Shown here: positions 28,548 to 37,285 of the stretch, one piece after another | Layout: every line of letters starts with the position of its first letter | Numbering within the stretch: the stretch's first letter is position 1 | From: Flavobacteriaceae bacterium | Lineage (GTDB): Bacteria > Bacteroidota > Bacteroidia > Flavobacteriales > Flavobacteriaceae | DNA: 58,037 nucleotides | NCBI GenBank assembly: GCA_024743095.1 | Contig: JANSXF010000026.1 | Location: 1 to 58,037 of the forward strand | Direction: 5' to 3' | Notes under the pieces: generated by a model | What the model saw: the letters and a program-made list of their open reading frames with translations, nothing else | Told to the model about the DNA's origin: nothing | Databases searched by the model: none | Position numbers and translations under genes: made by a program

Positions 28548-28628
28548 CCAATTGAGCTTTTAACGAAAATAGTAAAAACATTGTTCGTTGTCCATGACTT
28601 ATGTAGCCTTAATTTAAGCTGAAACGTT

Positions 28629-28636
28629 TATTTTTG
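28629..28636 (+). promoter_or_regulatory. -7 box of rlmH
   Basis: TATTTTTG is a full TAnnTTTG match that ends 3 bp before the rlmH ATG at 28640, so transcription should begin at or next to the start codon. Confidence 0.55.
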
Positions 28637-28639
28637 GGT

Positions 28640-29113
28640 ATGCAGATTACTTTGATTGCCATTGGGAAAACCGACAAGTCTGAACTTGAAGAACTTATAG
28701 CCGTTTATGAAAAGCGGTTGAGGCACTACATCAAGTTTCAGTTGGAGGTAATTCCGGATATTAAAAACCGTAAAAATCTTTCAGAAGCGCAACAAAAGGA
28801 TAAGGAAGGTGAACTTATTCTAGCACAGCTTCAACCTACAGACACCCTGATTTTACTTGACGAAAAAGGAAAACAATACACCTCTGTGGACTTTGCCCAG
28901 TTTTTACAGAAAAAAATGAACAGCGGAATCAAAAACCTAGTTCTTGTTATAGGAGGACCCTATGGTTTTAGTGATGCTGTCTACGCCAAAAGTTCAGGCA
29001 AAATAAGTATGTCCAAGATGACCTTCTCCCACCAAATGGTGCGGCTCTTCATAGTGGAACAGATTTATAGAGGGTTTACCATTCTAAGGAACGAGCCCTA
29101 TCACCATCAGTAG
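28640..29113 (+). CDS. rlmH: 23S rRNA (pseudouridine1915-N3)-methyltransferase
   Basis: A 157-residue SPOUT enzyme that methylates pseudouridine 1915 in helix 69 of 23S rRNA. It starts MQITLIAIGKTDKSELEELI and has LLDEKGKQYTSVDFA, the SAM-knot VIGGPYGFSDAVY and the C-terminal QIYRGFTILRNEPYHH. An in-frame TTG two codons upstream (28634) overlaps the promoter box and is rejected. It is probably a leaderless transcript. Confidence 0.97.
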   Translation: MQITLIAIGKTDKSELEELIAVYEKRLRHYIKFQLEVIPDIKNRKNLSEAQQKDKEGELILAQLQPTDTLILLDEKGKQYTSVDFAQFLQKKMNSGIKNLVLVIGGPYGFSDAVYAKSSGKISMSKMTFSHQMVRLFIVEQIYRGFTILRNEPYHHQ

Positions 29114-29212
29114 TCCGTTAAAGTCCCACCTCGTTCCAAGAGACAAGATATAAGGCTTTTTCAGATTATTTGGATCCTTGCCCCTTGATTTTATGTATTA
29201 ATCTACTAAAGA

Positions 29213-31105
29213 CTAGTAAAGCACCCTAAACTTGATGGTGTTCTCAATTTTCTTAAGCGCTTTGATTACATCCTTGTCGTATTCCTTGTCCAAATCGGTG
29301 ATCACATACCCCACTTCACTATCGGTCGAAAGATATTGTCCAGAAATATTAAGCCCGTATTGTGCCAATATTTCATTGATCTTGGCCATAATGCCCGGAA
29401 CATTTCTATGAATGTGCAAGAAGCGGTGGGCCTTGTTCTGTTTGGGCAATCGAATATTCGGGAAGTTAACGGCATCCACCGTATTTCCCGTATTGATGTA
29501 ATCCATAATCTTATTGGGCACAAAATCGGCAATATCGCGTTGTGCTTCCTCGGTACTACCACCGATATGCGGGGTAAGAATAACATTGGAAAGTCCCTGT
29601 AACGGTGTTTGGAATTCTCCGTTGCTACGTGGCTCGGAAGGATAAACATCTACAGCAGCTCCTCCCAATTTTCCGCTTTTCAAGGCAGATGCCAAGGCGT
29701 CAATATCAACAACAAAACCTCTGGAGAGGTTAATTAACTTGGCGCCATCCTTCATTTGGTTGATCTCGCGCGCTCCAATAAAGTTTTTATTGGCCTTATT
29801 ATCATCAACATGTAAAGTGACCACATCGGAAACATTCAACAAATCTTCCAATGTGTTGCATTTAACGGCATTACCAATGGCCAACTGATCGTCGACATCG
29901 TAATAATAAACCTTCATACCCATGGCCTCGGCCAAAACGGACATTTGCTTACCTATATTCCCATAACCGACAATACCTAGGTTCTTTCCTCGAACCTCTT
30001 GAGATCCCGCAGCGGTCTTGTTCCACTCTCCATTATGGATTTCTGTGCTTCGTGGAAAAATACTACGCATCAACATAATGATCTGTCCTATGGCAAGCTC
30101 CACTACGGAACGGGTGTTGCTATATGGCGCATTGAAGACCACAACACCCTTCTTTTTGCTGTAATCCAAATCTATTTGAGTGGTTCCAATGCAAAATGCA
30201 CCTACAACCAATAGTTTATCGGCAGCATCCAAGACTTTTTGGGTTACCTGTGTTTTGGACCTGATTCCAAGTACATGAACTCCTTTAATGCGCTCAATAA
30301 GTTCATCTTCGGAAAGACTGGTCTTGATCAACTCTACTGAAAACCCTTCTTCCGAGAGATTATCAAAAGCTGCTGTGTGAACATTTTCCAGTAAAAGGAT
30401 CTTGATTCTATTCTTGGGGTATGATAAGTTTCTTGGCAAATCGTTTATATATAAAAATTCATCTAAATTCGGTGTCACGTGATCGGCATTGTTGGCAGCC
30501 TTTTCACGATGCACATTCTCGGTGTAGGCAAAAAATTTATGGGCTATTCCGGCTTCGCGCATTACATAATCGCTATAGCCATCACCAATAACCTGGACCT
30601 CGCCTTCCAAATCCAAGTTTTTTAAACATTCTATTTTTCCGTTATGGGCCGCCAGAACATTTGTTTCGTCAAAACCGATAATATTCCCATCGGCATCGAA
30701 TTTAAATGTGTTGGCATACACCCTATCGGAAGGAATGTTGTATTCTTCAACAATGGGGTCTATAAATTCCTTGAAACCACAGGAAATCACATAAATATCC
30801 TCGGAGTACTCATGGAAAAATTGCTTGTTGGCCTCGATCGATTTTGAGATTTTCTGCCTTAGCTCTATTACCAAGTCTTCCAAATCGGTCTTGTTAGCAC
30901 TCAACAACCGAATTCTTCGTTCCAAGGATTCCGTGAAAGAAATATCCCCATCAATCCCCAAATTGGTGATTTTCTGTATCTCTGCCACTATCTCGTCCCT
31001 TTTTGGATTGCCTTGCAGGGTCATTTCCGCTAAAACATCCAACGCCTCAACACGTGTGAGCGTACTGTCAAAATCGAACACATATTTGCGTCCTGTCTCT
31101 ACCAT
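29213..31105 (-). CDS. serA: fused phosphoserine phosphatase / D-3-phosphoglycerate dehydrogenase
   Basis: The 630-residue protein joins two serine-pathway enzymes. Residues 1 to about 210 are an HAD phosphatase of the SerB kind with DFDST (D11, D13), a SCGFKEF motif II and VIGDGYSDYVM. Residues about 230-540 are the dehydrogenase with GIVGYGNIGKQM, INLSRGFVVDIDAL, VDVYPSEP and the catalytic His in TPHIGGST. Residues about 555-630 form an ACT domain, the usual site of serine feedback. All key motifs are intact in both halves. I start at ATG 31105; the longer frame begins with TTG at 31117. serC is not nearby. Confidence 0.9.
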   Translation of the reverse strand: MVETGRKYVFDFDSTLTRVEALDVLAEMTLQGNPKRDEIVAEIQKITNLGIDGDISFTESLERRIRLLSANKTDLEDLVIELRQKISKSIEANKQFFHEYSEDIYVISCGFKEFIDPIVEEYNIPSDRVYANTFKFDADGNIIGFDETNVLAAHNGKIECLKNLDLEGEVQVIGDGYSDYVMREAGIAHKFFAYTENVHREKAANNADHVTPNLDEFLYINDLPRNLSYPKNRIKILLLENVHTAAFDNLSEEGFSVELIKTSLSEDELIERIKGVHVLGIRSKTQVTQKVLDAADKLLVVGAFCIGTTQIDLDYSKKKGVVVFNAPYSNTRSVVELAIGQIIMLMRSIFPRSTEIHNGEWNKTAAGSQEVRGKNLGIVGYGNIGKQMSVLAEAMGMKVYYYDVDDQLAIGNAVKCNTLEDLLNVSDVVTLHVDDNKANKNFIGAREINQMKDGAKLINLSRGFVVDIDALASALKSGKLGGAAVDVYPSEPRSNGEFQTPLQGLSNVILTPHIGGSTEEAQRDIADFVPNKIMDYINTGNTVDAVNFPNIRLPKQNKAHRFLHIHRNVPGIMAKINEILAQYGLNISGQYLSTDSEVGYVITDLDKEYDKDVIKALKKIENTIKFRVLY

Positions 31106-31263
31106 GGGTCGTTTCAAAAAAATTAAAGCGTAAAACTAAACATTAATTCCATCCTTATAATCGGAAGATGCCAAAAACCTTACACATTTACGGATAAATC
31201 AAAAAACCATTACGATTTGTTTTAAATAGCACCCAAAAAATTAAATTTTTCAATTTCTTCTTT

Positions 31264-31716
31264 TCAAAACCAACGTCTTGTGAGCTTACAATAGATACTA
31301 TATTCTTGACCGAACATTTTTTTGAGAGCCTCTTCTTCGGGTTTTATCTGAAAATGGTTGATATAGGAAACAAAACCCGCTGCAACCAGAGTATTGAATG
31401 CATTTCCCAGTTTAAGGCCAAAGGCCAATAAAAAAAGCAACATCCCCAAATACATGGGGTTACGCGTAAAATTATAGATGCCATTGGTAACCAATTTGGA
31501 TGCTTTACTTGGATTCAGTGGGTCCGTCGTAGTCTTTTTTATTAAAAACTGAATCACGGAAATCAAGATTACCGCTATACCAAGACCGAAAAGCACCATC
31601 ATGAGCCAATGTCTCCCAAAAAAATCGAACTCCCCAACTGGCAGAAACCTGTCCAAAACATACATAAGACCTCCAAAAATCAACATCACCAAAGCAGGCG
31701 GCACTTTCATTATCAT
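31264..31716 (-). CDS. isoprenylcysteine methyltransferase-like membrane protein
   Basis: The 150-residue protein has about four membrane spans and ends with the ICMT/PEMT signature: NGIYNFTRNPMYLGMLLFLLAFGL split over the SAM site, then KPEEEALKKMFGQEYSIYCKLTRRW. Bacterial members methylate unknown small molecules or lipids. A second ATG at 31710 is an alternative start. It is divergent from rdgB. Confidence 0.88.
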   Translation of the reverse strand: MIMKVPPALVMLIFGGLMYVLDRFLPVGEFDFFGRHWLMMVLFGLGIAVILISVIQFLIKKTTTDPLNPSKASKLVTNGIYNFTRNPMYLGMLLFLLAFGLKLGNAFNTLVAAGFVSYINHFQIKPEEEALKKMFGQEYSIYCKLTRRWF

Positions 31717-31721
31717 ATAAA

Positions 31722-31751
31722 CTTGGTTAAATCCCGAAATTACTACTTTTG
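31722..31751 (+). promoter_or_regulatory. rdgB promoter
   Basis: CTTG (31722-31725) and TACTTTTG (31744-31751) are 18 bp apart; the -7 box ends 25 bp before the TTG start. Confidence 0.7.
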
Positions 31752-31776
31752 AATCTCAAATAGAACCCTTTTTGAT

Positions 31777-32358
31777 TTGAAACTAGTTTTTGCCACACAT
31801 AATGACCATAAGTTCAAGGAAGTCCAGCAATTACTTCCCACAACCATTGAATTGTTGTCCTTAAAGGATATTGAATGCTTCGATGAAATTCCTGAAACCG
31901 GTGATACACTCGAAGAAAATGCCAAAATCAAGGCAGATTTTGTAACCCAGACCTATGGTTTGGATTGTTTTTCGGACGACACGGGCTTGTTGGTCGATGC
32001 CGTGAATGGAGCTCCAGGAGTCTACTCCGCAAGATATGCAGGGGAACAAAAGAATGCCGAGGATAATATGACTAAGTTATTAGCTGAGTTGGAAGGTAAA
32101 AACAACCGCGCAGCGCATTTTAAGACCGTGGTCCATTTGAACCTAAAAGGCGAAAGTTTCACATTTAATGGCATTGTTGAAGGACAAATTACCACCGAAC
32201 AGCATGGAGAAGGTGGTTTTGGCTATGACCCCATTTTTAAACCCGATGGATACGACAAAACCTTTGGTGAACTGCCTCCCGCGACCAAAAACGCTATCAG
32301 TCACCGAGGTAGGGCCACACAAAAATTGGTGGGGTTCTTAAAAAAGAAGGCAACTTAG
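31777..32358 (+). CDS. rdgB: non-canonical purine NTP pyrophosphatase (RdgB/HAM1)
   Basis: It removes dITP, XTP and ITP from the nucleotide pool. The 193 residues show the family start KLVFATHNDHKFKEVQ, then DCFSDDTGLLVDAV, PGVYSARYAG, GFGYDPIFKP and a C-terminal NAISHRGRA. The start codon must be TTG at 31777: the frame is open back to a stop at 31750-31752 with no ATG, and the family begins with exactly MKLVFATHN. A good promoter lies directly upstream. Confidence 0.96.
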   Translation: MKLVFATHNDHKFKEVQQLLPTTIELLSLKDIECFDEIPETGDTLEENAKIKADFVTQTYGLDCFSDDTGLLVDAVNGAPGVYSARYAGEQKNAEDNMTKLLAELEGKNNRAAHFKTVVHLNLKGESFTFNGIVEGQITTEQHGEGGFGYDPIFKPDGYDKTFGELPPATKNAISHRGRATQKLVGFLKKKAT

Positions 32359-32388
32359 CTTGCACCGACCAAAATAAGTGTACCTTTG
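32359..32388 (+). promoter_or_regulatory. promoter of the DEAD-box helicase gene
   Basis: CTTG (32359-32362) and TACCTTTG (32381-32388) are 18 bp apart. The leader would be about 112 nt. It contains two tiny ORFs overlapping as TGATG (32411-32428 and 32428-32451) and a stem AAATCGC (32452-32458)/GCGATTT (32481-32487). Confidence 0.65.
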
Positions 32389-32504
32389 CCGCTTTATTAA
32401 CGCCGCCGGTATGGGCAAGGTGTTGTGATGGGCTTGAACGGGAAATACTAAAAATCGCTCTATACAACACAAACATATTTGCGATTTAAGGTATTTACAC
32501 CGCT

Positions 32505-34259
32505 ATGACAAAATTTGAAGCCTTGGGGTTGGACAAGCCCCTATTGGATGCTATTTCCGACCTTGGATTTGAATCCCCCTCTGAAGTACAAGAAAAATCA
32601 ATCCCAATTTTATTAGATCAAGAAACCGATTTGGTTGCCTTGGCTCAAACGGGAACGGGTAAAACCGCTGCCTTTGGATTTCCGATGATTCAAAAAATCC
32701 AACACGACAGTAGAACCACCCAAGGATTGATTCTCTCCCCTACTCGGGAACTCTGTTTACAGATTACCAACGAATTAAAACTTTATTCCAAATACGTAAA
32801 AGGACTCAATGTTGTCGCCATTTATGGTGGCGCCAGTATTACCGAACAGGCCAGGCAAATAAAAAGAGGGGCACAGATCGTTGTGGCCACTCCCGGCCGT
32901 ATGAAGGACATGATCGGCCGAAACATGGTGGACATTTCAAAAATTGACTATTGCGTACTGGATGAAGCCGATGAAATGTTGAACATGGGCTTCTATGAAG
33001 ACATCAAGGATATTTTGTCCAATACACCCAAAGAAAAGTTTACATGGCTGTTTTCGGCAACTATGCCGAAAGAAGTGGCTACCATTGCCAAAAAGTTCAT
33101 GCACAAGCCAGTAGAGATCACCGTTGGTTCCAAAAATGCAGGCGCCTCCACGGTACAACATGAATATTATGTAGTAGGTGGGCGTGACCGTTACGCTGCC
33201 CTTAAACGTTTGGCCGATGCCAACCCGGGTATCTTTTCTGTTGTGTTCTGTAGAACCAAAAGGGACACCCAACGTGTGGCAGAAAAACTGATTGAAGACG
33301 GATACAATGCCGGTGCACTACATGGTGATTTGAGCCAGAATCAGCGGGATTTGGTGATGAACTCCTTCCGTAAAAAACAAGTGCAGATGTTGGTAGCTAC
33401 CGACGTTGCTGCCCGAGGAATCGATGTGGACGATGTGACCCACGTAATCAACTATCAATTGCCAGATGAAATCGAGACCTACACCCACCGAAGTGGCCGT
33501 ACTGGACGTGCCGGAAAATCCGGAATTTCCATGGTTATCATCACTCGTTCAGAGTTAAGGAAGATCAAGGCCATTGAGAAAAAAATACAGCAGGATTTTA
33601 TTTCCAAGAAGATTCCCGATGGCATTGAAATCTGCGAAATTCAATTGTATCACTTGGCCAATAAGATTAAGGAAACCAAGGTAAACACAGAAATCGACAG
33701 CTATCTACCAGCTATCAATGATGTTTTGGAAGGCATTGATCGTGAAGAGCTCATTAAAAAAATATTCTCTGTAGAGTTCACCCAATTCTACAATTATTAT
33801 AGCAAGACCAAAGACCTCAACAGTCAAGATACTGATAGGGGAAATGGGGCATCCAAAGGTGATATACCCACAGAAGGTTCCGTTCGATACTTTATCAATG
33901 TTGGGGAGCGCGATGGTTACGATTGGATGAGCCTGAAAGATTTCCTTCGTGACACCTTGAACTTGGAAAAAGAAGACGTCTACAATGTGGACACCAAAGA
34001 TTCTTTCTCCTTTTTTAATACCGATGCACAACTCACTGAATTCATCCTTCAAACCTTTACCGATTTTAAATTGGAAGGACGCTTCATCAATGTGGAAGTT
34101 TCCAAGAACCCAGGTGCCGGTGGTGGAAAAGGTGGAAAAAAACGTCGAGGCCATAAAGGCGGTGGCGGAAACCGAAAAGGTGGCAACAAATCATATAAAG
34201 GAGGAAAAAAAGGAGGTTACGGCAAAAAAGGAGGTAAGAAAAAACAGGGCTTTTATTAG
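32505..34259 (+). CDS. DEAD-box ATP-dependent RNA helicase
   Basis: The 584-residue protein has all core motifs: AQTGTGKT (I, about residue 49), PTRELCLQ (Ia), DEAD (II), SAT (III), ATDVAARGIDV (V) and HRSGRTGRAG (VI). A DbpA-like RNA-binding domain (about residues 455-545; SVRYFINVGERDGYDW) and a Gly/Lys-rich tail (about 550-584) follow. The layout is that of CsdA/DeaD or DbpA helicases acting in ribosome assembly, often cold-induced. The long leader with a hairpin and mini-ORFs may serve regulation. Confidence 0.94.
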   Translation: MTKFEALGLDKPLLDAISDLGFESPSEVQEKSIPILLDQETDLVALAQTGTGKTAAFGFPMIQKIQHDSRTTQGLILSPTRELCLQITNELKLYSKYVKGLNVVAIYGGASITEQARQIKRGAQIVVATPGRMKDMIGRNMVDISKIDYCVLDEADEMLNMGFYEDIKDILSNTPKEKFTWLFSATMPKEVATIAKKFMHKPVEITVGSKNAGASTVQHEYYVVGGRDRYAALKRLADANPGIFSVVFCRTKRDTQRVAEKLIEDGYNAGALHGDLSQNQRDLVMNSFRKKQVQMLVATDVAARGIDVDDVTHVINYQLPDEIETYTHRSGRTGRAGKSGISMVIITRSELRKIKAIEKKIQQDFISKKIPDGIEICEIQLYHLANKIKETKVNTEIDSYLPAINDVLEGIDREELIKKIFSVEFTQFYNYYSKTKDLNSQDTDRGNGASKGDIPTEGSVRYFINVGERDGYDWMSLKDFLRDTLNLEKEDVYNVDTKDSFSFFNTDAQLTEFILQTFTDFKLEGRFINVEVSKNPGAGGGKGGKKRRGHKGGGGNRKGGNKSYKGGKKGGYGKKGGKKKQGFY

Positions 34260-34334
34260 TTAATTCTATATTAAATGGCAAGTCCCTCCTGTTTATTTTT
34301 CTTTGTTTAGTATTTTTATACCTACAAAGATTGC

Positions 34335-35117
34335 ATGAGAAGAGTACTACTTATACTATTGTCCCTATTTCCTTTGCTCGGTTTTTCACAGACCGATAGT
34401 GGAGCATCCCAAGAAGTAAAGGATTTTACGGCTACGGTGATCAATGCCCAAACGGAATATCCCTTGGAGAGTGTTCACGTGGTCAATCTTAATCAGGTTA
34501 AGGGGACCATCACCAATCAGGACGGTAAGTTTACCATTCCTGCTGCGGTGAACGATACACTGTACTTTTCCTATCTTGGTTTTAAGACCCAAAAAGTGAG
34601 GGTCACCAACGATATGTTCCGATTTGGAGATACCGAAATTGCCTTGACAGAGTTGGCCTACGCGTTGGAAGAGGTTGTGGTAACACCATATCAGCTTACA
34701 GGATATCTTGAAATTGATGTAAAGAACCTTCCGGTAAACAATGCATATCAGTACAGTATCTCCGGACTGAATACAAGTTACGAGGCCGGCAATAAAAGCC
34801 CCAGTGCGGTTACCAAAGTACTCGGGGCCATTTTGAACCCTGCCGATCTATTACGGAATCTTTTCGGTAAAAAGCCAAGGCAGATGCGAAAGCTTCGCCA
34901 AATCAAGGAAGATTACAATATTCGTGACCTCTTGGCCTCAAAATTTGACAGGGAAACCCTCACCGAGCTGCTTCAATTGGAAAAAGTGGACATCGAGGAT
35001 ATCCTCAACAACTGCAACTACTCAAAATCCTTCATTAAAACTGCAAATGACCTCCAGATATTGGATGCGATTTCCAGTTGTTATGAAGAATATAAAGTGC
35101 TCAACCGCACCCAATAA
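34335..35117 (+). CDS. carboxypeptidase-regulatory-like domain protein
   Basis: The 260-residue protein has a signal peptide (about residues 1-18, ending LLGFSQ). A carboxypeptidase-like beta domain follows (about 32-115; TATVINAQTEYPLESVHVVNLN, DTLYFSYLGFKTQKV) ending in ALEEVVVTPY. That layout resembles the N-terminal piece of TonB receptors, but no plug or barrel follows. The remaining 150 residues are helical and basic. It is likely periplasmic or attached to the outer membrane; function unknown. Confidence 0.82.
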   Translation: MRRVLLILLSLFPLLGFSQTDSGASQEVKDFTATVINAQTEYPLESVHVVNLNQVKGTITNQDGKFTIPAAVNDTLYFSYLGFKTQKVRVTNDMFRFGDTEIALTELAYALEEVVVTPYQLTGYLEIDVKNLPVNNAYQYSISGLNTSYEAGNKSPSAVTKVLGAILNPADLLRNLFGKKPRQMRKLRQIKEDYNIRDLLASKFDRETLTELLQLEKVDIEDILNNCNYSKSFIKTANDLQILDAISSCYEEYKVLNRTQ

Positions 35118-35136
35118 ACAGGACGGTAAAAATAGC

Positions 35137-35213
35137 TTTGGGGATTGTTTAAAACGGATATAAATAAATTTTATATTTACCTAGGCATTTTATAGCTTTA
35201 AACAAATTCCCAA
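35137..35213. repeat. nested inverted repeat before the amylase gene
   Basis: The outer arms, 35138-35153 (TTGGGGATTGTTTAAA and neighbours) and 35197-35213 (TTTAAACAAATTCCCAA), are complementary except for one insertion and one mismatch. An inner perfect pair, ATATAAA (35158-35164) and TTTATAT (35170-35176), lies between. The block ends 4 bp before the amylase ATG. It could be an operator or a leader structure. Confidence 0.5.
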
Positions 35214-35216
35214 TTC

Positions 35217-36899
35217 ATGAAAAAACTCCTTGTTGTTTTGTTTTCGATACCCTTATTTATTGGCTGCAAGAAAATTAAAAAAGAGCAGGAAATTACACAG
35301 GTAGCTGTAGAGGAAACTCCCAAAAAAGAGGTTCCTTTTGTTTGGGAAGGTGCCAATATTTATTTCTTGTTGACGGACCGTTTCAACAATGGAAACCCCA
35401 ATAATGATGTCAATTTTGACCGAACCGACAAAACCGCCGTACTTAGAGGTTTTGAAGGGGGTGATATCCAAGGAATTACCAAAAAAATTGAAGAAGGGTA
35501 TTTTTCCGATTTGGGGGTCAATGCCATATGGTTCACCCCGATAGTAGAGCAAATTCATGGTGGAACCGATGAAGGAACTGGAAAAACCTATGGTTATCAT
35601 GGGTATTGGACCAAAGATTGGACTGCTATCGACCCTAATTTTGGAACCAAGAACGACCTTGCCAAACTTGTAAAAACAGCACATAGCAAAGGAATTCGGG
35701 TAATCTTGGACGTAGTTCTCAACCACACGGGGCCCGTTACCGATAAAGACCCCGTTTGGCCAGACGATTGGGTAAGGACCGGACCCGCTTGTGAATTTAC
35801 AACCTACGAGAACACCACGGAATGTACGCTGGTTGCAAATTTACCCGATATTCTGACCGAATCTGATGAACCCGTGGAACTGCCCGATGCACTCTTGGCA
35901 AAATGGAAAGATGAGGGCCGTTTGAGCAAAGAACTCGATGAACTCCAGTTGTTTTTTGAGCGCACAGGATACCCAAGGGCTCCACGCTACTACATTATCA
36001 AATGGCTTACAGATTACATTAACGAATTTGGGGTTGACGGCTTTCGAGTTGACACCGTAAAACATGTCAACGAAAATGCTTGGGCCGACCTCCACAAAGA
36101 AGCCAATTATACGTTTGAAATGTGGAAGAAAAAGCACGAGAACAAAATATTGGACGACAATCCTTTCTACATGGTAGGTGAAGTCTACAACTATGGCATA
36201 TCCAGTGGTCGTGAGTTTGATTTTGGAGATAAAAAAGTGGATTTCTTTGATTATGGTTTTAAAAGTCTCATCAATTTTGAATTAAAGAACGATGCCGACA
36301 ATGATTATGAGACCATCTTCAAAAAATATAGCAAATTGCTGCATACCAAACTCCAGGGTAAAAGTGTACTGAATTATTTGACCTCACATGATGATGGCAG
36401 TCCGTATGACAAAGACAGGACAAAACCATACAGAACCGCCAATGTACTTTTGCTCACCCCTGGGGCATCACAAGTATATTATGGTGATGAAACTGCACGC
36501 AGCTTGACCATTGAAGGAACAGAAGGCGATGCCACTCTACGCTCATTTATGAACTGGGAAGATTTGAAGAGCCTGCCCGAAACGCAAAAAATACACAGGC
36601 ACTGGCAAAAATTGGGCAAGTTTAGAGCCAATCATCCCGCTATCGGTGCGGGCAAACACAAGCGCTTGGCCAAATCCCCATATGTTTTCTCAAGAACTTT
36701 TATCAATGGCGAATTTCGTGATAAAGTAGTTGTGGGATTGGATTTGCCCAAAGGCAAAAAGTCCCTTTGGGTAAAAGGTTTTTTTGGTGATGGTACCTTG
36801 TTGTACGACACCTATTCCGAAACCGAAGTTACCGTAACCAACGGAAAGGTAATCTTGGAAAACGATTTTGATATAGCTCTCTTGGAGCTTGTGGAGTAG
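35217..36899 (+). CDS. GH13 alpha-amylase family lipoprotein
   Basis: The 560-residue protein has a lipoprotein signal with lipobox FIGC (Cys17), so it is anchored in an envelope membrane, probably the outer one. The GH13 barrel shows ILDVVLNHTG (region I), GFRVDTVKHV with the nucleophile Asp (region II), VGEVYNYG with the acid Glu (III) and LTSHDDGSP (IV), and a C-terminal beta domain from about residue 480. It should act on alpha-glucans. No SusC/SusD or maltose genes flank it, so it is a stand-alone enzyme. Confidence 0.93.
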   Translation: MKKLLVVLFSIPLFIGCKKIKKEQEITQVAVEETPKKEVPFVWEGANIYFLLTDRFNNGNPNNDVNFDRTDKTAVLRGFEGGDIQGITKKIEEGYFSDLGVNAIWFTPIVEQIHGGTDEGTGKTYGYHGYWTKDWTAIDPNFGTKNDLAKLVKTAHSKGIRVILDVVLNHTGPVTDKDPVWPDDWVRTGPACEFTTYENTTECTLVANLPDILTESDEPVELPDALLAKWKDEGRLSKELDELQLFFERTGYPRAPRYYIIKWLTDYINEFGVDGFRVDTVKHVNENAWADLHKEANYTFEMWKKKHENKILDDNPFYMVGEVYNYGISSGREFDFGDKKVDFFDYGFKSLINFELKNDADNDYETIFKKYSKLLHTKLQGKSVLNYLTSHDDGSPYDKDRTKPYRTANVLLLTPGASQVYYGDETARSLTIEGTEGDATLRSFMNWEDLKSLPETQKIHRHWQKLGKFRANHPAIGAGKHKRLAKSPYVFSRTFINGEFRDKVVVGLDLPKGKKSLWVKGFFGDGTLLYDTYSETEVTVTNGKVILENDFDIALLELVE

Positions 36900-36902
36900 T
36901 TT

Positions 36903-37283
36903 CTATTCCCTGGAGTGAAGCGCTATCCTATTTCCTTCGGAATCCAAAAAAACCGCCATATAGCCTATATCAGGACTAATTTGTGTCTTTGCCTGCAAGA
37001 TTTCACCTCCATTTGACTCAATACGGTCGAGTTCCTCCTGGACATCCTTACTGTTAAAGTAAACAAGCACCCCATCGCTTTCACTGGGCTTATACCAATC
37101 CTTGTTTTTAATTAAGGAGCCGGACGCTCCTGGTTTACCATGGTCCGCAGGAAACCAACCCATTTTGGTGCCCCCAAAATCCTGCAATTGGATTTTAACC
37201 TGAAAAACAGCATCGTAAAACTTTTTTGCACGGTCCATATCCGCTACGGGAATCTCGAACCAACCAATCATATTGTATTCCAC
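36903..37283 (-). CDS. VOC superfamily (glyoxalase-like) protein
   Basis: The 126-residue protein has the repeated beta-alpha-beta fold of vicinal oxygen chelate proteins: MIGWFEIPVADMDRAKKFYDAVF and GVLVYFNSKDVQEELDRIES, ending DSEGNRIALHSRE. Substrate unknown. Its start is 2 bp past the SRPBCC gene stop, so both are in one unit. Confidence 0.88.
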   Translation of the reverse strand: MEYNMIGWFEIPVADMDRAKKFYDAVFQVKIQLQDFGGTKMGWFPADHGKPGASGSLIKNKDWYKPSESDGVLVYFNSKDVQEELDRIESNGGEILQAKTQISPDIGYMAVFLDSEGNRIALHSRE

Positions 37284-37285
37284 AC

